A stretch of 64,000 nucleotides of DNA from positions 774,001 to 838,000 of the forward strand of contig JASJOG010000068.1 of assembly GCA_030142905.1 (NCBI GenBank), in the 5' to 3' direction. Positions within the stretch are counted from its first letter, which is position 1; every line of letters starts with the position of its first letter. This stretch comes from Heliopora coerulea. Lineage: Eukaryota > Cnidaria > Anthozoa > Scleralcyonacea > Helioporidae. The notes beneath the pieces are model-generated. The model was given only the letters and a program-made list of their open reading frames with translations, had not been told where the DNA came from and searched no databases. A program made the translations under genes and the position numbers. Shown piece by piece: positions 19,801 to 33,800 of this stretch.

Positions 19801-22060
19801 TTACAATTATAATTTGTATTACAATTATAATTTGTATTACAATTATAATTTGTATTACAATTATAATTTGTATTACAATTATAATTTGTATTACAATTAT
19901 AATTTCTGTTACAATTATAATTTGTATTACAATTATAATTTGTATTACAATTATAATTTGTATTACAATTATAATTTGTATTACAATTATAATTTGTATT
20001 ACAATTATAATTTCTGTTACAATTATAATTTGTATTACAATCATAATTTCTATCACAATTACAATTTGTATTACAATTATAATTTCTATTACAATTATAA
20101 CTTGTATTACTATTATAATTTGTATTACGATTATAATTTGTATTACAATTTTATTTTGTATTACAATTATAATTCGTATTACAATTAGAATTTGTATTAC
20201 AATTAGAATTTCTTTACAATTAGAATTTGTATGATAATTTTAATTTGTATTAAAATTAGAATTAGTGTATGGAATTCAAAAGTTATGAAATGAAACACTA
20301 CACCAGATTAGATTTTTGTATTTTTGCTTTATTGTCAATAAAAAGCATAAAACTTTATGTTTTGCTGCTCATGCGCTTTAAAGTGCTTCTCCGATGTAAA
20401 ATCCGCTGACTTTTTTTAAAGAAAATCTTAGAAGAGATCAATGCAATTAGAAATTAGGCGACGTTTTACCGCGAAATTTGTTTGAATAAAAGTTGTAACT
20501 TATGAGCAAAGTTTGATTTTTAGTAGCTTCCATGAAACTGGTCGGGCAAAGGCCTGGCATCATGGGGGGAATGGATCGAGAGCTCCTTCGACGTCATGGG
20601 CTTAATAAGATTTCATTTGTTGTTGCTGAGGCTGTGATGTTAAGGTTTGCCTGATAATATTTCTTGCTGAGTTTTAACACTTAAGTAGCGTCGTCCAAAA
20701 TCCAAACTTTGCTCAAGCAATGCAACCTTTAATTTGATCAGTTTCGAGGTGAAACTGCATGATTACTAATTCAGGAGATATCTCTAAGATTATTTGAAAA
20801 ATAGCTCGCAATTTCGTCATTGAAGAACTACTTCAACTTTTCTACCATCATAAACGTCGGTTAATGGTTGCTGCCTGTGGTTTCTATCCCTCCATAGCGT
20901 TCGTGCGGTTTTTTTATGAGCGCATTTCTCTCTTAAAGTTGAATTATAAATTCAGGAAGGAGTATATCTAACAACAGTAGCAGAATTATAATAAAGGTGT
21001 ATTTGTCGACTTGTTCAAACAAGATAAAAACGGAACGTAAAAATCAATATCATTTTTGTGTTAAATTTTTGTTTCAGAATTCGTTAAAAGTAAGGGGGTA
21101 TTGTTTGACCGAATCCTTCTCGTGAACAGCATCCACAAACGATGGAAAGATAGATATGAAGAGAGAAGGCGTAATGTGAAAAGAAATCCTGAAGATTACA
21201 TCATTGAGAATAATTTAGGTAATATTTTCTATGGTATATACCGTATGATTTAGACGAGCGATAAAGATCGAAGCAGCGAAAAGATCTCAGTTACAGTCGT
21301 GGATGCCATTGCGATGTCACATGATTGATGGTGAAAATCCCAAATAGTCATAATAAATACGTACGTGCGAGGTCCGTACGGGAAAGTATTTGTCTGAGGT
21401 TTTCCTACAGACCGAGCGACGAAGGAGCGAGGTTTGTGGCAAAAACCCGAGGGCAAATACTTTCATGTACGGACCGAGCAAACGAGGTTAATAAGGAATA
21501 TATTTACATGGCCCTTGCCTGTGTTCTTTCCCCTCATTTTTAAAAGAGTTTTCACTGAAGGATGTTGCTGTTTACTTCACCTCATAACTGTCTTCTAAAT
21601 TGTTTTCACTTGTTAGCCATTCATTCGGTTGTACCTTTATAAAATTAGCTTTGAACAAAAACAGTTCCTGTGTTCCAGCATATTCTATTAGTCGGATTAT
21701 TTGATTGTGGATGCTTAATTCTCGTTAAATTTCATTAAAATCATCTCTAAGATTTTTTTGCCGAAACTTACCGGTCCGGTGTAAAAAGCGTATTGGACTA
21801 TTCAGCAACCAATCAGCATGCGTCATTTTGCTTGCAGACCTAAAAAAAATCAATCGAGTTCAGCCATATAACAACTTGTCTTGTTGCAGAAAATGACGAC
21901 CTTTATTTCGAAGGCGACATTGTATTGGACGAAGTTGACAAAGAATTACTCAACGGGACTGCCGACGACATCCAGATTCGTAGAAAACGCAATGCAGTTC
22001 ACGCACGAAAAAGGATCTGGACGTCTCGACGAATTCCATATGCCTTACATGGCTCCCTGT
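16803..22060 (+). CDS. Gene 2 exons 1-5: signal peptide and propeptide
   Basis: Exon 1 encodes MFQRRLRTCF followed by a hydrophobic core (CLLAVWNLVILDILAV), a good signal peptide. Exons 2-4 encode a charged, poorly conserved propeptide. Exon 5 carries YFEGDIVLD, the FxGD segment whose Asp binds the active-site zinc and keeps astacin zymogens latent, then the maturation site IRRKR-NAV and the start of the mature domain (RKRIWTSRRIPYAL). All five exons end in phase 1. Exon 4 could be mis-split by a gtaagg just after its first 12 bases; I read through because the frame stays open to a good donor at 21,219. Confidence 0.85.
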
Positions 22061-22979
22061 GTAAGTAAATCCAAGATGACGTAAAAGGGGGAATACATCA
22101 AAAAATAAAATGACTGTGAAAATTAACATGAAATAGAACTTAAATGATTAATGTTATTTTGTTTCAATTTCGTTTTGCTTTGTTTTATTTTATTTTGTCC
22201 TACACTAATATTATTTGAATTTTCTTTCAAACCATATTTCACAACCATTTGATCATGACTTATTTTTCGATAATTGCCATTTTGTTGTTGTAGCGATTAA
22301 GGCTCGAAAGGTAATAGCGGAAGCAGTTAATATAGTTCACGCCAAAACGTGCGTCCGTTGGATCTACTACAACCCGTCAATTCACCGAAATTATGTATTG
22401 TTCAAACAAGAAGAAGGGTAAGAATTAATGAGTTTGAGTACGGAACGATCTCGCTCCTCAAAAAGAGCTGAGGCTCTTTCTACAGATAAGAGTTTAAACT
22501 ATGAACAAATACACGAATTAACTATGAACATATAGTTTCAAGTTAACTGAGCAACAACATCGTACGCGACAATCACCTGACGAGTGTGGTAAGCTCCGCT
22601 TACCATACGAAACAAATTTGTAGTGATTAAAATTTTAAATGGAATAATTCAAGTTTATCCATTCGTCGTACTATACAAGGTGTCCCAATAAAAACGAAAA
22701 CTATTGAAATCACTTATTGTTAAAATTTGAATGCCCTACGAAAAAGCTGAAAGTAATGATGCGTAAAGTATTGACAAGGTGCATGTATTAAAATTTAGGT
22801 AAGAAAATCGTCTTGTAAAGTGCGCGATTTTTTGCCCGTGGGAATTTAAAGCAAATTATAAAATTACTTATATCAATCATTTATGCACTCGTGGGGACCA
22901 ACAGAGTGCTAAGGCATTCAAATTCTAACAATTAAATTGTTATTGGTGATTTCAATAGTTTTCATTTTTTTGGGACATC

Positions 22980-23036
<57 letters not shown>

Positions 23037-25563
23037 AATACAAACGACAAAATTTTGCTGTCGCTTATTCGCTTATTCGCTTATTCGCTCTACCAGTAAC
23101 GGTACTGAGCGCTCTATATTTACATTCCAACGCTGTAACCTCCGTGGTACTCATCATTGGTATATATATATATTTATTATATGGCTGAACTCGCTAGCCG
23201 ATCTATACGCAAAATGACGTACGCTGATTGGCTACTTAGCCGTGCAATAAGTTTTCCGTACAGATCGGCTAGTTTTGGCGGGAAAATCTCCTAGTTGATT
23301 TGAAGACAAACAAACCAGATTCAGGTACGTTTTACAGACGATTTGTCGCAAAAAGCTACAAAAAAGATATTGAATGTTCCGAATGATAATTTTAAGCAGA
23401 AAACTACATAAATAGATGCAAAAAAATCTGAACGAATACGTAAAAACAAGCAAGTAAACCTAAGCCGCTAATCTACGATCATGGGCTAAAACGGGTTAAA
23501 AGCCATGAAGAAAGGAACAAAAGCCATATATCATTGTATAGCAATGATAAAGCACGATGACGAGGTACTTTAATGACTTTTAAAATTCACCTTTTGTGTG
23601 GTGAATGGGTTGAAGAATGGGAATTTGAATATTTAAGTATTTTTATTGTTTGTATGGTTAAGTGATCAGTGAGTAAGTTGATGATTAACTGATGAAAATG
23701 TTAATGACCATGAATGTAAATTGAGTTTCGTATATTCAAATTTGAATGTTTTTTGTGGACGAGCTGATGGCCCGATTTAGAAGTGCTAGAAGCACTGAAA
23801 GAAGATCGACAATGCTCGAAAGATCGATTCATCCAAGTACAAGGTATGCAACAAAGTGGGCAGTGAAGATTTTTAACAAATTGAGGAGTACGAGAGTGAT
23901 AAAAGAAGCGGAGACCGGAGACCTTGGTTTGGAAGCTCGGGGTGTTGGTGCAGTTCAGTCGTTATCGACATTGCTGGAGGAGACGAATGCAGAGTCGTGG
24001 GCGTTTTGGATGCGAAAATTTATTGGCGAAGTGGCAAGTTTGGAAGGAGCGCGGTATCCTGCGTGTACTTTGTATTGTATTGTGTCGGGTTTAAGTCGAC
24101 ATCTCTCAGAAGTAAGAGGAAGAGAGGCTGTTAATATTTTGGACAAGGATGACAGGAGGTAATGTTTTAGCCGTTGTAATTAAATGAGCAATTTGGCTTT
24201 CTTTTAAGATTTACGGAATTTAGATAGGGAAAATTTGTGAATGCGAAGGTAATTTTGATCGTTATTCGTCTTTTAAAGATTTATATGCTTTCGAGAAGCA
24301 CTGGATGCAAAAATGAAAGATGCCATAGTTTCTGGTTTTAGTGTTTCTTGCAAGACGAAAGAACAGAATGAAGTTACAGAGGACGAGGAAATACCTCATT
24401 GGGAGAAGAAGCTGCTGGGAGGAGATACAGCAGAATCGTTAATGCACACATTGTATTTTTTTAATGGAAAGCTTTCTGGAATAAGTACGAGAGAGCATCG
24501 GCTATTGCGATTAAGAAACTCTACATTGTCGGAGAATTCTTTAGTGTTTAATGAAAGCATATCTAAGACTTTTCACTGTGGTTTGAAGGATCTTAAGCAC
24601 ATACCCCGTAATGTAGAGCGTGTGTGCCATAAGCCTGGCGAAACACACGAGCATTGCCTTATGTCATTGTATAAGTTGTATTTTTCAAAGGTTGAAAAAT
24701 TAGCGGAGGAAAAAGAGGCGTTTTACTTTAGGCCGTACCGAGATAAAGCAGTGTTTTGTTATGAAAATGATGTGGCTGGGACGAATACTTTGAATCGTAT
24801 AATTCCTGAAAAGCTCTGTGGGAGGGCTGGTCTTGAAAGAAAGACGGCTTATAGTTTGAGGGTGACTTGTGCAACTCGTCTGTATCAAAATTCAATTGAT
24901 GATCAGCGAGCTCGAGAACGTACGGGTCACAAGTCAAATGCGTTAGAAAGGTATGAGAGACCTTGCAAGGAACAAATTTGTAAAGTGAGTGAATGTCTCG
25001 GAGTTCCGAAGAAAGTGAATTCGTCAGGAAATAATGTTTATGCAGCCTGTAGTGACGTGGTAATAATGCAGGAGAAAGCGATGATTATGAAACAGGCCTG
25101 TTTGAATGTGAGGTTTTCGATGAGGTTTTGGGCAATATTAATGTGAGTTCTGTCGGTGAGGATGGGTCTGATGATTTTGGTGGAAATTGTGTTGTAAAAA
25201 TTGTGTTGTAAAACCTTTGTTTCATAATTGTAATGTTACGTTCACTTATAGAAAATAAATGGAGTTTGCTTGTAGTTTGATTTCTGTTACCGGTAGAATA
25301 GTAATAACGCGCAATGTTTCATGGTAAAAGCACACGTACCTTTATGATAAAGACACCTGTGATTTATATCTTCATGTAAATTAGGACAAGCAGGTTCATA
25401 TCAGGGGATAAAGGGGTCATCACGAGATGGGTTCTGGTGGATGTGAGTGGACTATTATCTCATGAACTATTAACAAATATGTATACATAATTTATTATAT
25501 TTAATTATGAATATATGATTATGAATATATGATTATGAATATATGATTATGAATATATGATTA

Positions 25564-25607
<44 letters not shown>

Positions 25608-27802
25608 TATATATATATTAATAATTTATGAGATAATAATCCGCTCACATCCACCAGAACACATCACATGATGACACCTTTATCCCCTGATATAAACCTA
25701 CTTGTCCTAATTTACATGAAGATAATATATACAATATATTTATATGTCTCATCCAATTAAATTCAAATTGCGAAATATTTTTCATTTTAGATGCTTTTCG
25801 AAAGTAGGGAAGGATTACTACTCGACTGGTCACCAGCCGCTATCCATTGGTGAGGGCTGTGAATGGGTCGGTACTGTGCTTCACGAAATGACACATGCTA
25901 TGGGTGAGTAAGGGAAGGAGATTTACCCAGCTTATCTTAGCTCAATTTAAGCATTTTACTACCTGGAAGACCTTGGAAGCGAACTCGTAAAAACAGATAA
26001 GTTTATACACTTATCTATTAATGGGTCCTTCACGTTAGCTTAACTCGACAGTAACCATTATTTTTATTGAACAGGTTTCTTTCACGAACAAAGTCGAGAT
26101 GACAGAGACAAATATGTTAAAATCATTTGGGGAAACATACCAGTTGGTAAGTTCATGTGGCTTCTCGTGGCCATTAAGCCATGCTTGTAACAGTGGCGTA
26201 CTGGCAGGGGGGCGTAAAGGGCGCGTATTACTTTAATGATATCATGATACCTTATTACAGTTTAGAGTTGCACGGAGATACTGTTAAGACGGAGATAAAT
26301 GTATGGTCACCTTTAGTATCCTTCAAAGTGAAAAACCTACAGCATTTTATAATTGAATTTAGTCTTCTAGGTGACGAATTAGTAATCCACTGAAACATTC
26401 CTTCTCCTGGACTCGAAATATCCTTTGTCATAACTGTAAAACTGCATGTATTGTCCCAGTATTTTCTACAATAAATCCGATGTAAACATTTACCGAAAAA
26501 CGTCCACCTGAACTAAAATTTTCCCCCGACCCCCTAAGCACGACTGGCTTCCTACGCCGCTGTTATGTGATAACAAAATCCAGTATTATTTTGGTTACAA
26601 TCATATTAATATCATACGGTATTAAATTGTTTTGAATGATACAGTATATCAAGACCAGTTCGAAAAATATTCGCATGGAACTATCGACAAGATGGGGATT
26701 GATTACGACTATAACAGTATCATGCACTACAGTTCCACAGCATTCGGAAATGGGAAGGTTACAATTCAGCCAATCAACCCCGCTCAGAGCATTGGCAACT
26801 CTGAAACGTACACTGAACTAGATGTGGTGGAGATAAATGCTCTTTACGATTGCAAGGCTAGAAACAGTAAGCCATTCGATTTTTTTTTTGTCCGTTCATT
26901 CATGCATTTGTTTCTTCGTTTCTTCGTTCGAACATCCACCTCTACATCCATTCTTTCATTGACAATATTCACTTTTCATTAATTTAGACAGAAAATCTTT
27001 TTCCTCCTGGTCTCGGTGGTCCGAATGCGACAAAAATTGCTATAAAGATCGACAGCGGTTCTGTTTTCGGCGTAATAAAGCCTACTGTCCGAGCTCAGAT
27101 GTTTATGGTATTCAGTCTGAAAAGGTCAAATGTACAGCAGTTGAATGTCCAGGTAAGATGCACAAGCGCAACACGGCATAACACGGATAAAAACGACACC
27201 ATGATCAGCCCAACATAGCACGTCTCATCGCATCACACCAACACATCGTCAGACCTGCTCTGTTCTGTTTTACTGAGCAATTTTTTGTTTCGTTCTGTCC
27301 TCTACAGCTATGTTTCTTTCAGTTCTGATCTGTTCTTACCGTGAATTATTTCTTGGTCTTCGTTTTTGTAGCACCTGTTGATGGAAACTGGGGGCCTTGG
27401 GCAGCATGGGGCGGCTGTTCACAGTCATGTGACCAAGGTAAAAGACAACGAATCCGAAAATGTAACAATCCTGCTCCCAGTACTCATGGCAAGTTCTGCC
27501 TTGGAGAAAGCATAGACGTCTCAGTGTGTTTAAACAGAAGATGTAATATTGGTAAGGAAAAAAAAGTTTTATAATAGAGAGTAGGTGTAATAGTGTGTAG
27601 GGTAGTATATAGTAGAGGTGTATATTTATAATAGACATGTAATGGTTGAAAGTATACAAAATGTTTTATAATGAGGATAAGTATCACTTTTACGGGAAAA
27701 GATATCATGATGAAGATGTAGTATTTGTAAAGATACCAAATATTTTATTATAAAGAGTTTAAGTATCACGTTTACGGAAAAAGATTATTATTATTATAAT
27801 TA

Positions 27803-27834
<32 letters not shown>

Positions 27835-30800
27835 GTTATTTAAAAATATTTTACAACAGTAACCCTTCAGAACGCATTGGTACCTGATTTTCAAGGGGCC
27901 GTATCCTACATTATAATGTGGTACATATAGTCATATACTATATTTACAATGGTTTATTACTAATTAAGCTTACAAATTATTACATTTAAATTATACTATA
28001 TTTACAATTACTTAGTATATTTACAATATGTATAGTTAGTTCTAGAATTTACTAAGTTACTTGAAATGCTCATGATGTTTAACTATTGCCAGTGTCCTTA
28101 AGCATAGCCTTAAACTCTAGCATCTTTACTCCTTCTGCCTTATAATGCATTGGTAAGTTATTCTATCCAACAACGCCCGAGTAACTTATGCTTTTTTTCA
28201 TGAAATTTGTTCTGGATTTATCGACAACGTAGTTTTTACAATTACTGCGAAGTTGGAATTTCCTGTTATTTGAGACCGTAAACATGCTAGCCACATTTTT
28301 TGTTACTCGCTAGTTTTTAACTTTGAACATGAACATAGCTTTTTGGTACGCTCGTCTTTCTTTAAAATTTTTTCAATTTAATTCGTTCAATAAATCTATT
28401 GATCTAATTTCGTACGGTTTGCCTGATGTAAAGATGTAATAACGAAGATGTAATATTTGTAAACATACAAAACGTTTTATAACTATGAGATTAAGTACCA
28501 TGTTTACGGAAAAATGATAACGTCAGATTCCCACTTGCCATCTGGAGTGAATCGGCGAAATATTGTTTGGGTAAGCTTCACGTTAGCTTTCTGGAATCTT
28601 GTAATGCACAAAAAACCGTCCAAACTTTATTTTTGCGACCTTTTTAAAGACAACTCAGATTAATTTAGAACCAAAACAGTGTCTTGCGCTATTTAAGTAC
28701 GTCAACAGGTGTTTGAATTGAACAGTCTTGTAATTGTGATTACATTTGTCATGTGGTCCAGTATAGTGAGGTTTCGCACCAAAAATACCTTCGTTAAGTC
28801 TTGCAGAACGTGTTTGAAAAAATTATATCTTTGTCGGCCGACGCGAAGATGCTTACTTTTGCGTTGAAATGGCGAACGCCAAACGCCAAGCGCGGAAAAA
28901 ATCGTTACCACTACCACCACTTCCTCATCTGTCAGCACTACAAGAGTCACTATTACAAAATCTGTTTGGAAACTTGCAACTTGATTCGTGGATGTTTATT
29001 TTAATAGGAGCTTATGATGTGGATTTTGAGAACGGATGGGGAATATGGTCCAGTGATAGAAACGCAAATGTTCTTTGGTCTCTTAATACGGGCCCCGTGA
29101 AGACTTTGCATACAGGGCCGCTTGGTGACCACACTTTAGGAGGCGGAGGTGAGTGCAAATTAAAAGACATCGTAAATACTAGAAAACCTATCTAAATCCT
29201 TCGTAATTCCGTTTTTTTGAAGAGGAATATAGTGATTGAATAGTACCTATCGGATTAATTGCGCTATCGCATCTTACAGACATTCAACCAAGATTTGCAA
29301 ATCGATGGCTCGCAACCACATCTTCCGCCACACTATAGGGCCAATTTACACCTTAAGATTTGTCACATGCAGTTGTTCGCCTAGCGTATGCAATGTTGTC
29401 TCAAAGGTGCAGATCCTGTTTACGATTCGCTCGCTAATGTCGCAGTACGTCCTGAAGAAGTTATACACTTAATCGCATACATCATAACGAACAATCGTGT
29501 ACGACAATCTTGTCGTGTAGATAGAGCTATAAGGACCCATTCACACGATATGAACGTCGTATATGATTATTCTTAGCAAGTATCTTAGTAAAATTGATAA
29601 ATTTCAAAAACGTACAGTTCGTTTTGGGGACTTAAAAGAGGTTATGCCAGTAACTAAACTTTTAGAAAACTCAGGTAAGAAGATTTGGACAAGGATTACT
29701 AGTTCTACTGATAGTCCATTAGCTGATCTGTTGCCTCATAAAAGAACTAGGTTATTAAGAAGCAGAAGCCATACATATGTCCTTCCATCACTCAGAACTG
29801 AATGGTTTGAACGTTTTATGAATAGATGTCTTTTTAACTATATTTAATGATTAATAATGGTATGTTGTAATTTTTAAACTATAATCCACTTATTTAACTG
29901 TAGCTGTAACCAAAAACGTTTGTTTTTTGGAAATTAATAAAGATCAATTATTTTTATTATTATAATAATTTATATTATTATTATTAATTATTATTATCCT
30001 TCCTGGGGTATGTATTGTTGTCTCAAAGGCGCACTTCCTGCTTTGGATTGGCTCACTAAAGTAGCAATACGTCCCGAAAACTCCAATGACTTAATCGAAT
30101 ATATCAGAACGAACAATCGGATATCCCAATCGTGTCGTTTAAATGGTCCATAGGATTTTCAAATCACTCCTGCCTCATCTTGTCTTAGCTCACTTTTTTC
30201 ACCTTGCTTTCTTAACATCACGTAACATTTTCAACTTGTTGTTTCTTGTCTTGAGCTGCCGAACGCCACATTACTAACCCAATCCGTTATGTAATATTTA
30301 AGCAACGAGCAGGAATACTTTATCGGGATTTAAAACACGAGTCGATAGCCGAGTGTTTTACATCCGATACAGTACGTATTGTGACGTTTTTGAATGGCTT
30401 AAAAAACAAACCCCTCAGTACGCTAATTCGCGAAGAAAATTAATGTTTTCTAAGCTGAAAAATTGAAGGAGAAAAGTAAGCGTGTTTTTATCACATTTCA
30501 AAGACACGATTCGGTTACGATTCTTCTTTGTTATTTCCTCATGAATTCTTAATAAGTTTTTTAATAATTGTTTCGACGAAGACTGAAGCCGAGTCAAACG
30601 TGAGCTACTGTACTATAATGTCATTCTTTCAGGAAATTACATCTACGTGGAATCTTCGCGCCCTCGGGTCAAAGGTGACTTTGCTAGGCTGGTGAGCAAG
30701 GTTTTGGAGTTTCCTGACTTTCAATGCCTGAGCTTTTATTACAACATGCATGGTGCCATGACAGGCTCATTGATGCTGTTGATTGCCCCAGTTGGTGGTC

Positions 30801-33800
30801 AAACCTGGATACAGAAATTTTTCAAGAACGGAAATCAGGGAATGGATTGGCGCAGTGCTGATGTCACTCTTGATTACAAAGGAAAATTTCAGGTAATTTG
30901 AATTGGTTTTCCTTGGTAAAGAATGATTGGCCGGTTTTGCATACTTAAACAGTTCTAATTCGTTTTTCTTTTTGATAAACTTATTTTTTGAAGCAATGAT
31001 ATAACAAGAGAATGCTGCAAAGGCAGTGTTAAATGACATGTAAAAAGCGAAAAAAGTCAGGAAACGTTTCACTCTCAACAGGGTCAGCCTATAAGTTTCA
31101 CTTCGATAAATTATTATTACAACTCGCACGGCATCTAACAAAGAATAGTGGAAGGGGTCTTAGCCTGCTACGGGCGCCCAGCATTCCGCCAGGAAACGCC
31201 GCAACAGACATTGAACATTTCAGGGAACTCGTGAGGAATGGAAATTTTACCATTGAAATGGATTTTAAATTATTGGCATTATTATTATTTTTATAATAAT
31301 TATTATTATCATTATTTAAGCTTGTTTTACAACGGTAGCCGTCCAGAATCTAAACATCTGCTTTTCAACGGGCCGTATCCTACTTATATACAATTGTCTA
31401 AAACAAGACTATATGCTATATATGTAAATTTTAATGTATATATTGTAATGAATATCAGCACTCAGCATAACGTTTTGCGCCTGGCGGATCTTTTGCGAAT
31501 ATACAAAAAATGATATATATGTATTTTATTTTATTTATTTTATTTTATTTTAAAAGAAAATAAATTAAAGTAGAAATAAAATAGAAAAATATTGATTTTT
31601 ATTTTATTTTAATTTTATTTTAAAAAATGAACTACTAAGAAAATAAATAAAATAAATAATTATAAAATGTTTACTTTATTCCAAGCTCGCATCTTATCAA
31701 GGAACAGCCGATTTCAAGGGCTGAGCAACAATTTGCGCTCACGCGGGGTCTCCACACGAAAAGGGAGCCCCACAAAGTAACCTAAATCTTTATTGCTCTT
31801 AAATTATGTTTATTACTACAGTTATTACAAGCTGCTGAAACTGAGCTTAGAAAGATTTTTATCAGGATTTTATGTTTTTAGTTTTGTCTTCTCCAGCCGC
31901 TTTCTTTGGTCTACCTCGCTGTCTTATACATCTGCATTGTTTGCCTTCACAGCTCGTGTTTCAAGCTATTCTGGGTGGAACAGGAACCTCTGATATAGCT
32001 CTTGACGATATATTCATTGACAAAGGTGCCTGCCTTGGTTACGTTGCGCCAACAGGTAGGTAGGATGGACTTGGAGCATGTGCGTGATTTAGCTCACCCA
32101 TGACATCGTGTAAGTCAAACCATTGCTGTAAACCCATTCTTTCTGTTCATTTCTCCCAAAGTGACAAACTTTTTGAGGTTTGGAAACACTGACCGACTTT
32201 TCTGGCTTATCACATTTTTGGAGAGGCGAGACTCGTCCACGCCCCCACTAAGCACGTCCCAGCAATAATTTCGTATTAACGTGTTCTGCACTCAACTTGG
32301 TCAGTATTGTTCACTGATGAAGCCGAACCTTGGCTCCAGTTCAGCTTCCAAAGCCAAACAAAAATATTGAATTGTGAAAGGTTTCATCTCGGAATTGTTT
32401 TTTTTCTCCTTCTATATTCTTCCGGTAGTAATAAATGGAAGATTACGTAAGAGAAACGTAGAATGTAAAGAAATAACCGAATGGAAAGATCTTTTTCGCA
32501 AACTACGTTTTCTTGATTATGTTTTTCCAGTTCGATCAAAACAAGTTTCCGATGTATGTCAAGATTTCGACAAGGTAAAATGCTCTGGGTGGGCCCAAAG
32601 CGGTGAATGCAAAAAGAACCCTGGTTTCATGCTTAAGAAATGCAAAGAGAGCTGTGGCCTGTGTCCAAAGAGTAAGTATTTATGTTTCCCAAAATCTTAT
32701 ACTTACACAGTAAAATTTGGGCTTGGGATTGCAAGGGAACACTGGTTTGATTTATAGTTTTAGTTCATCTTATATTATTTTAGAATACAAAAAAACCCTT
32801 AAATATTGTTAATGCGAAATATTATGTTTTCCAGGTAAGGTTATGGAAGCTTGTGAAGATTATGACACCGTAAAGTGTGGGAAATTGGCAAGAAAAGGAA
32901 GGTGTAAAACGAATCAAGAAGTGGTAGTAAAATGCAAAGCGAGTTGTGGAATGTGTCCAGATAGTACGTATAATGGCTATTGACTTAGAATGTTCCCATA
33001 TGGCAATGCACGCTTTCATCTTTTATGGCCTTTTGTGAAATATGGATCGTGATTCTAAATTGAAGAGTCAAAAACTGAGGAGAACATTTCATATGTTGCC
33101 ATTCCTCTGCGAAAAGTGGAAGGCCATGTCTCCCGTGAAAGTGGTCATCGTTATTGCTCATGAGTAAAACATTTTGAATGTACGGATGTAAACACTTTGT
33201 CCATCCTATGGTAATCTTACGGCAAAGTTTGCCCACTTTCGTCTCTTTAGAACCTTGCAAAGATGTCGATAGTTACCGCGATAAATGCAAGATATGGGCA
33301 TCTGTAAATGGTGAATGCTTTAAAACGCCAGATTTTATGTTCAAGAATTGCAAGGAATCTTGTGGAATATGTAACGGTAAGATGATTGAATCGTCACTCT
33401 GTAAAATTTTACAGTGAAAAGAACTGTTAGGTTGTTGTCATGCATTTTCCCAAGCATAAGAAGAGAAGACTGTTTGTTGAGGGCAACGTTGTTCAAACAA
33501 GCATTGTTTGAGGGAAAAAATTAATGAGAATAATTGAATGCGTGATTGGCGAAATATTCATAAGAATATAGGACAGGAAAAATCGCAAACAAAATGTGGA
33601 ATTCCAGTAATCTGCAACACCATGGTTACTTTAAATAAGAGGATAAGCGGAGCGGATCGTATATTACCTTTACCTTGTTGGGGTGCTGGTGGCACAATGG
33701 TAGTGCACGTGTCTCACCACTGTGACTAGAGTTCGATTCCGGTTCCGTCCAGTTATCTGATTAAGGTTACCTTGGTCACGTGTGAGAAGAGTTTTGTCCA

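Noticed and set aside
19613..20188. Two long repeat-encoded frames (IIIVIQ and YYNYNL)
   Set aside because: Product of an 18-bp minisatellite.
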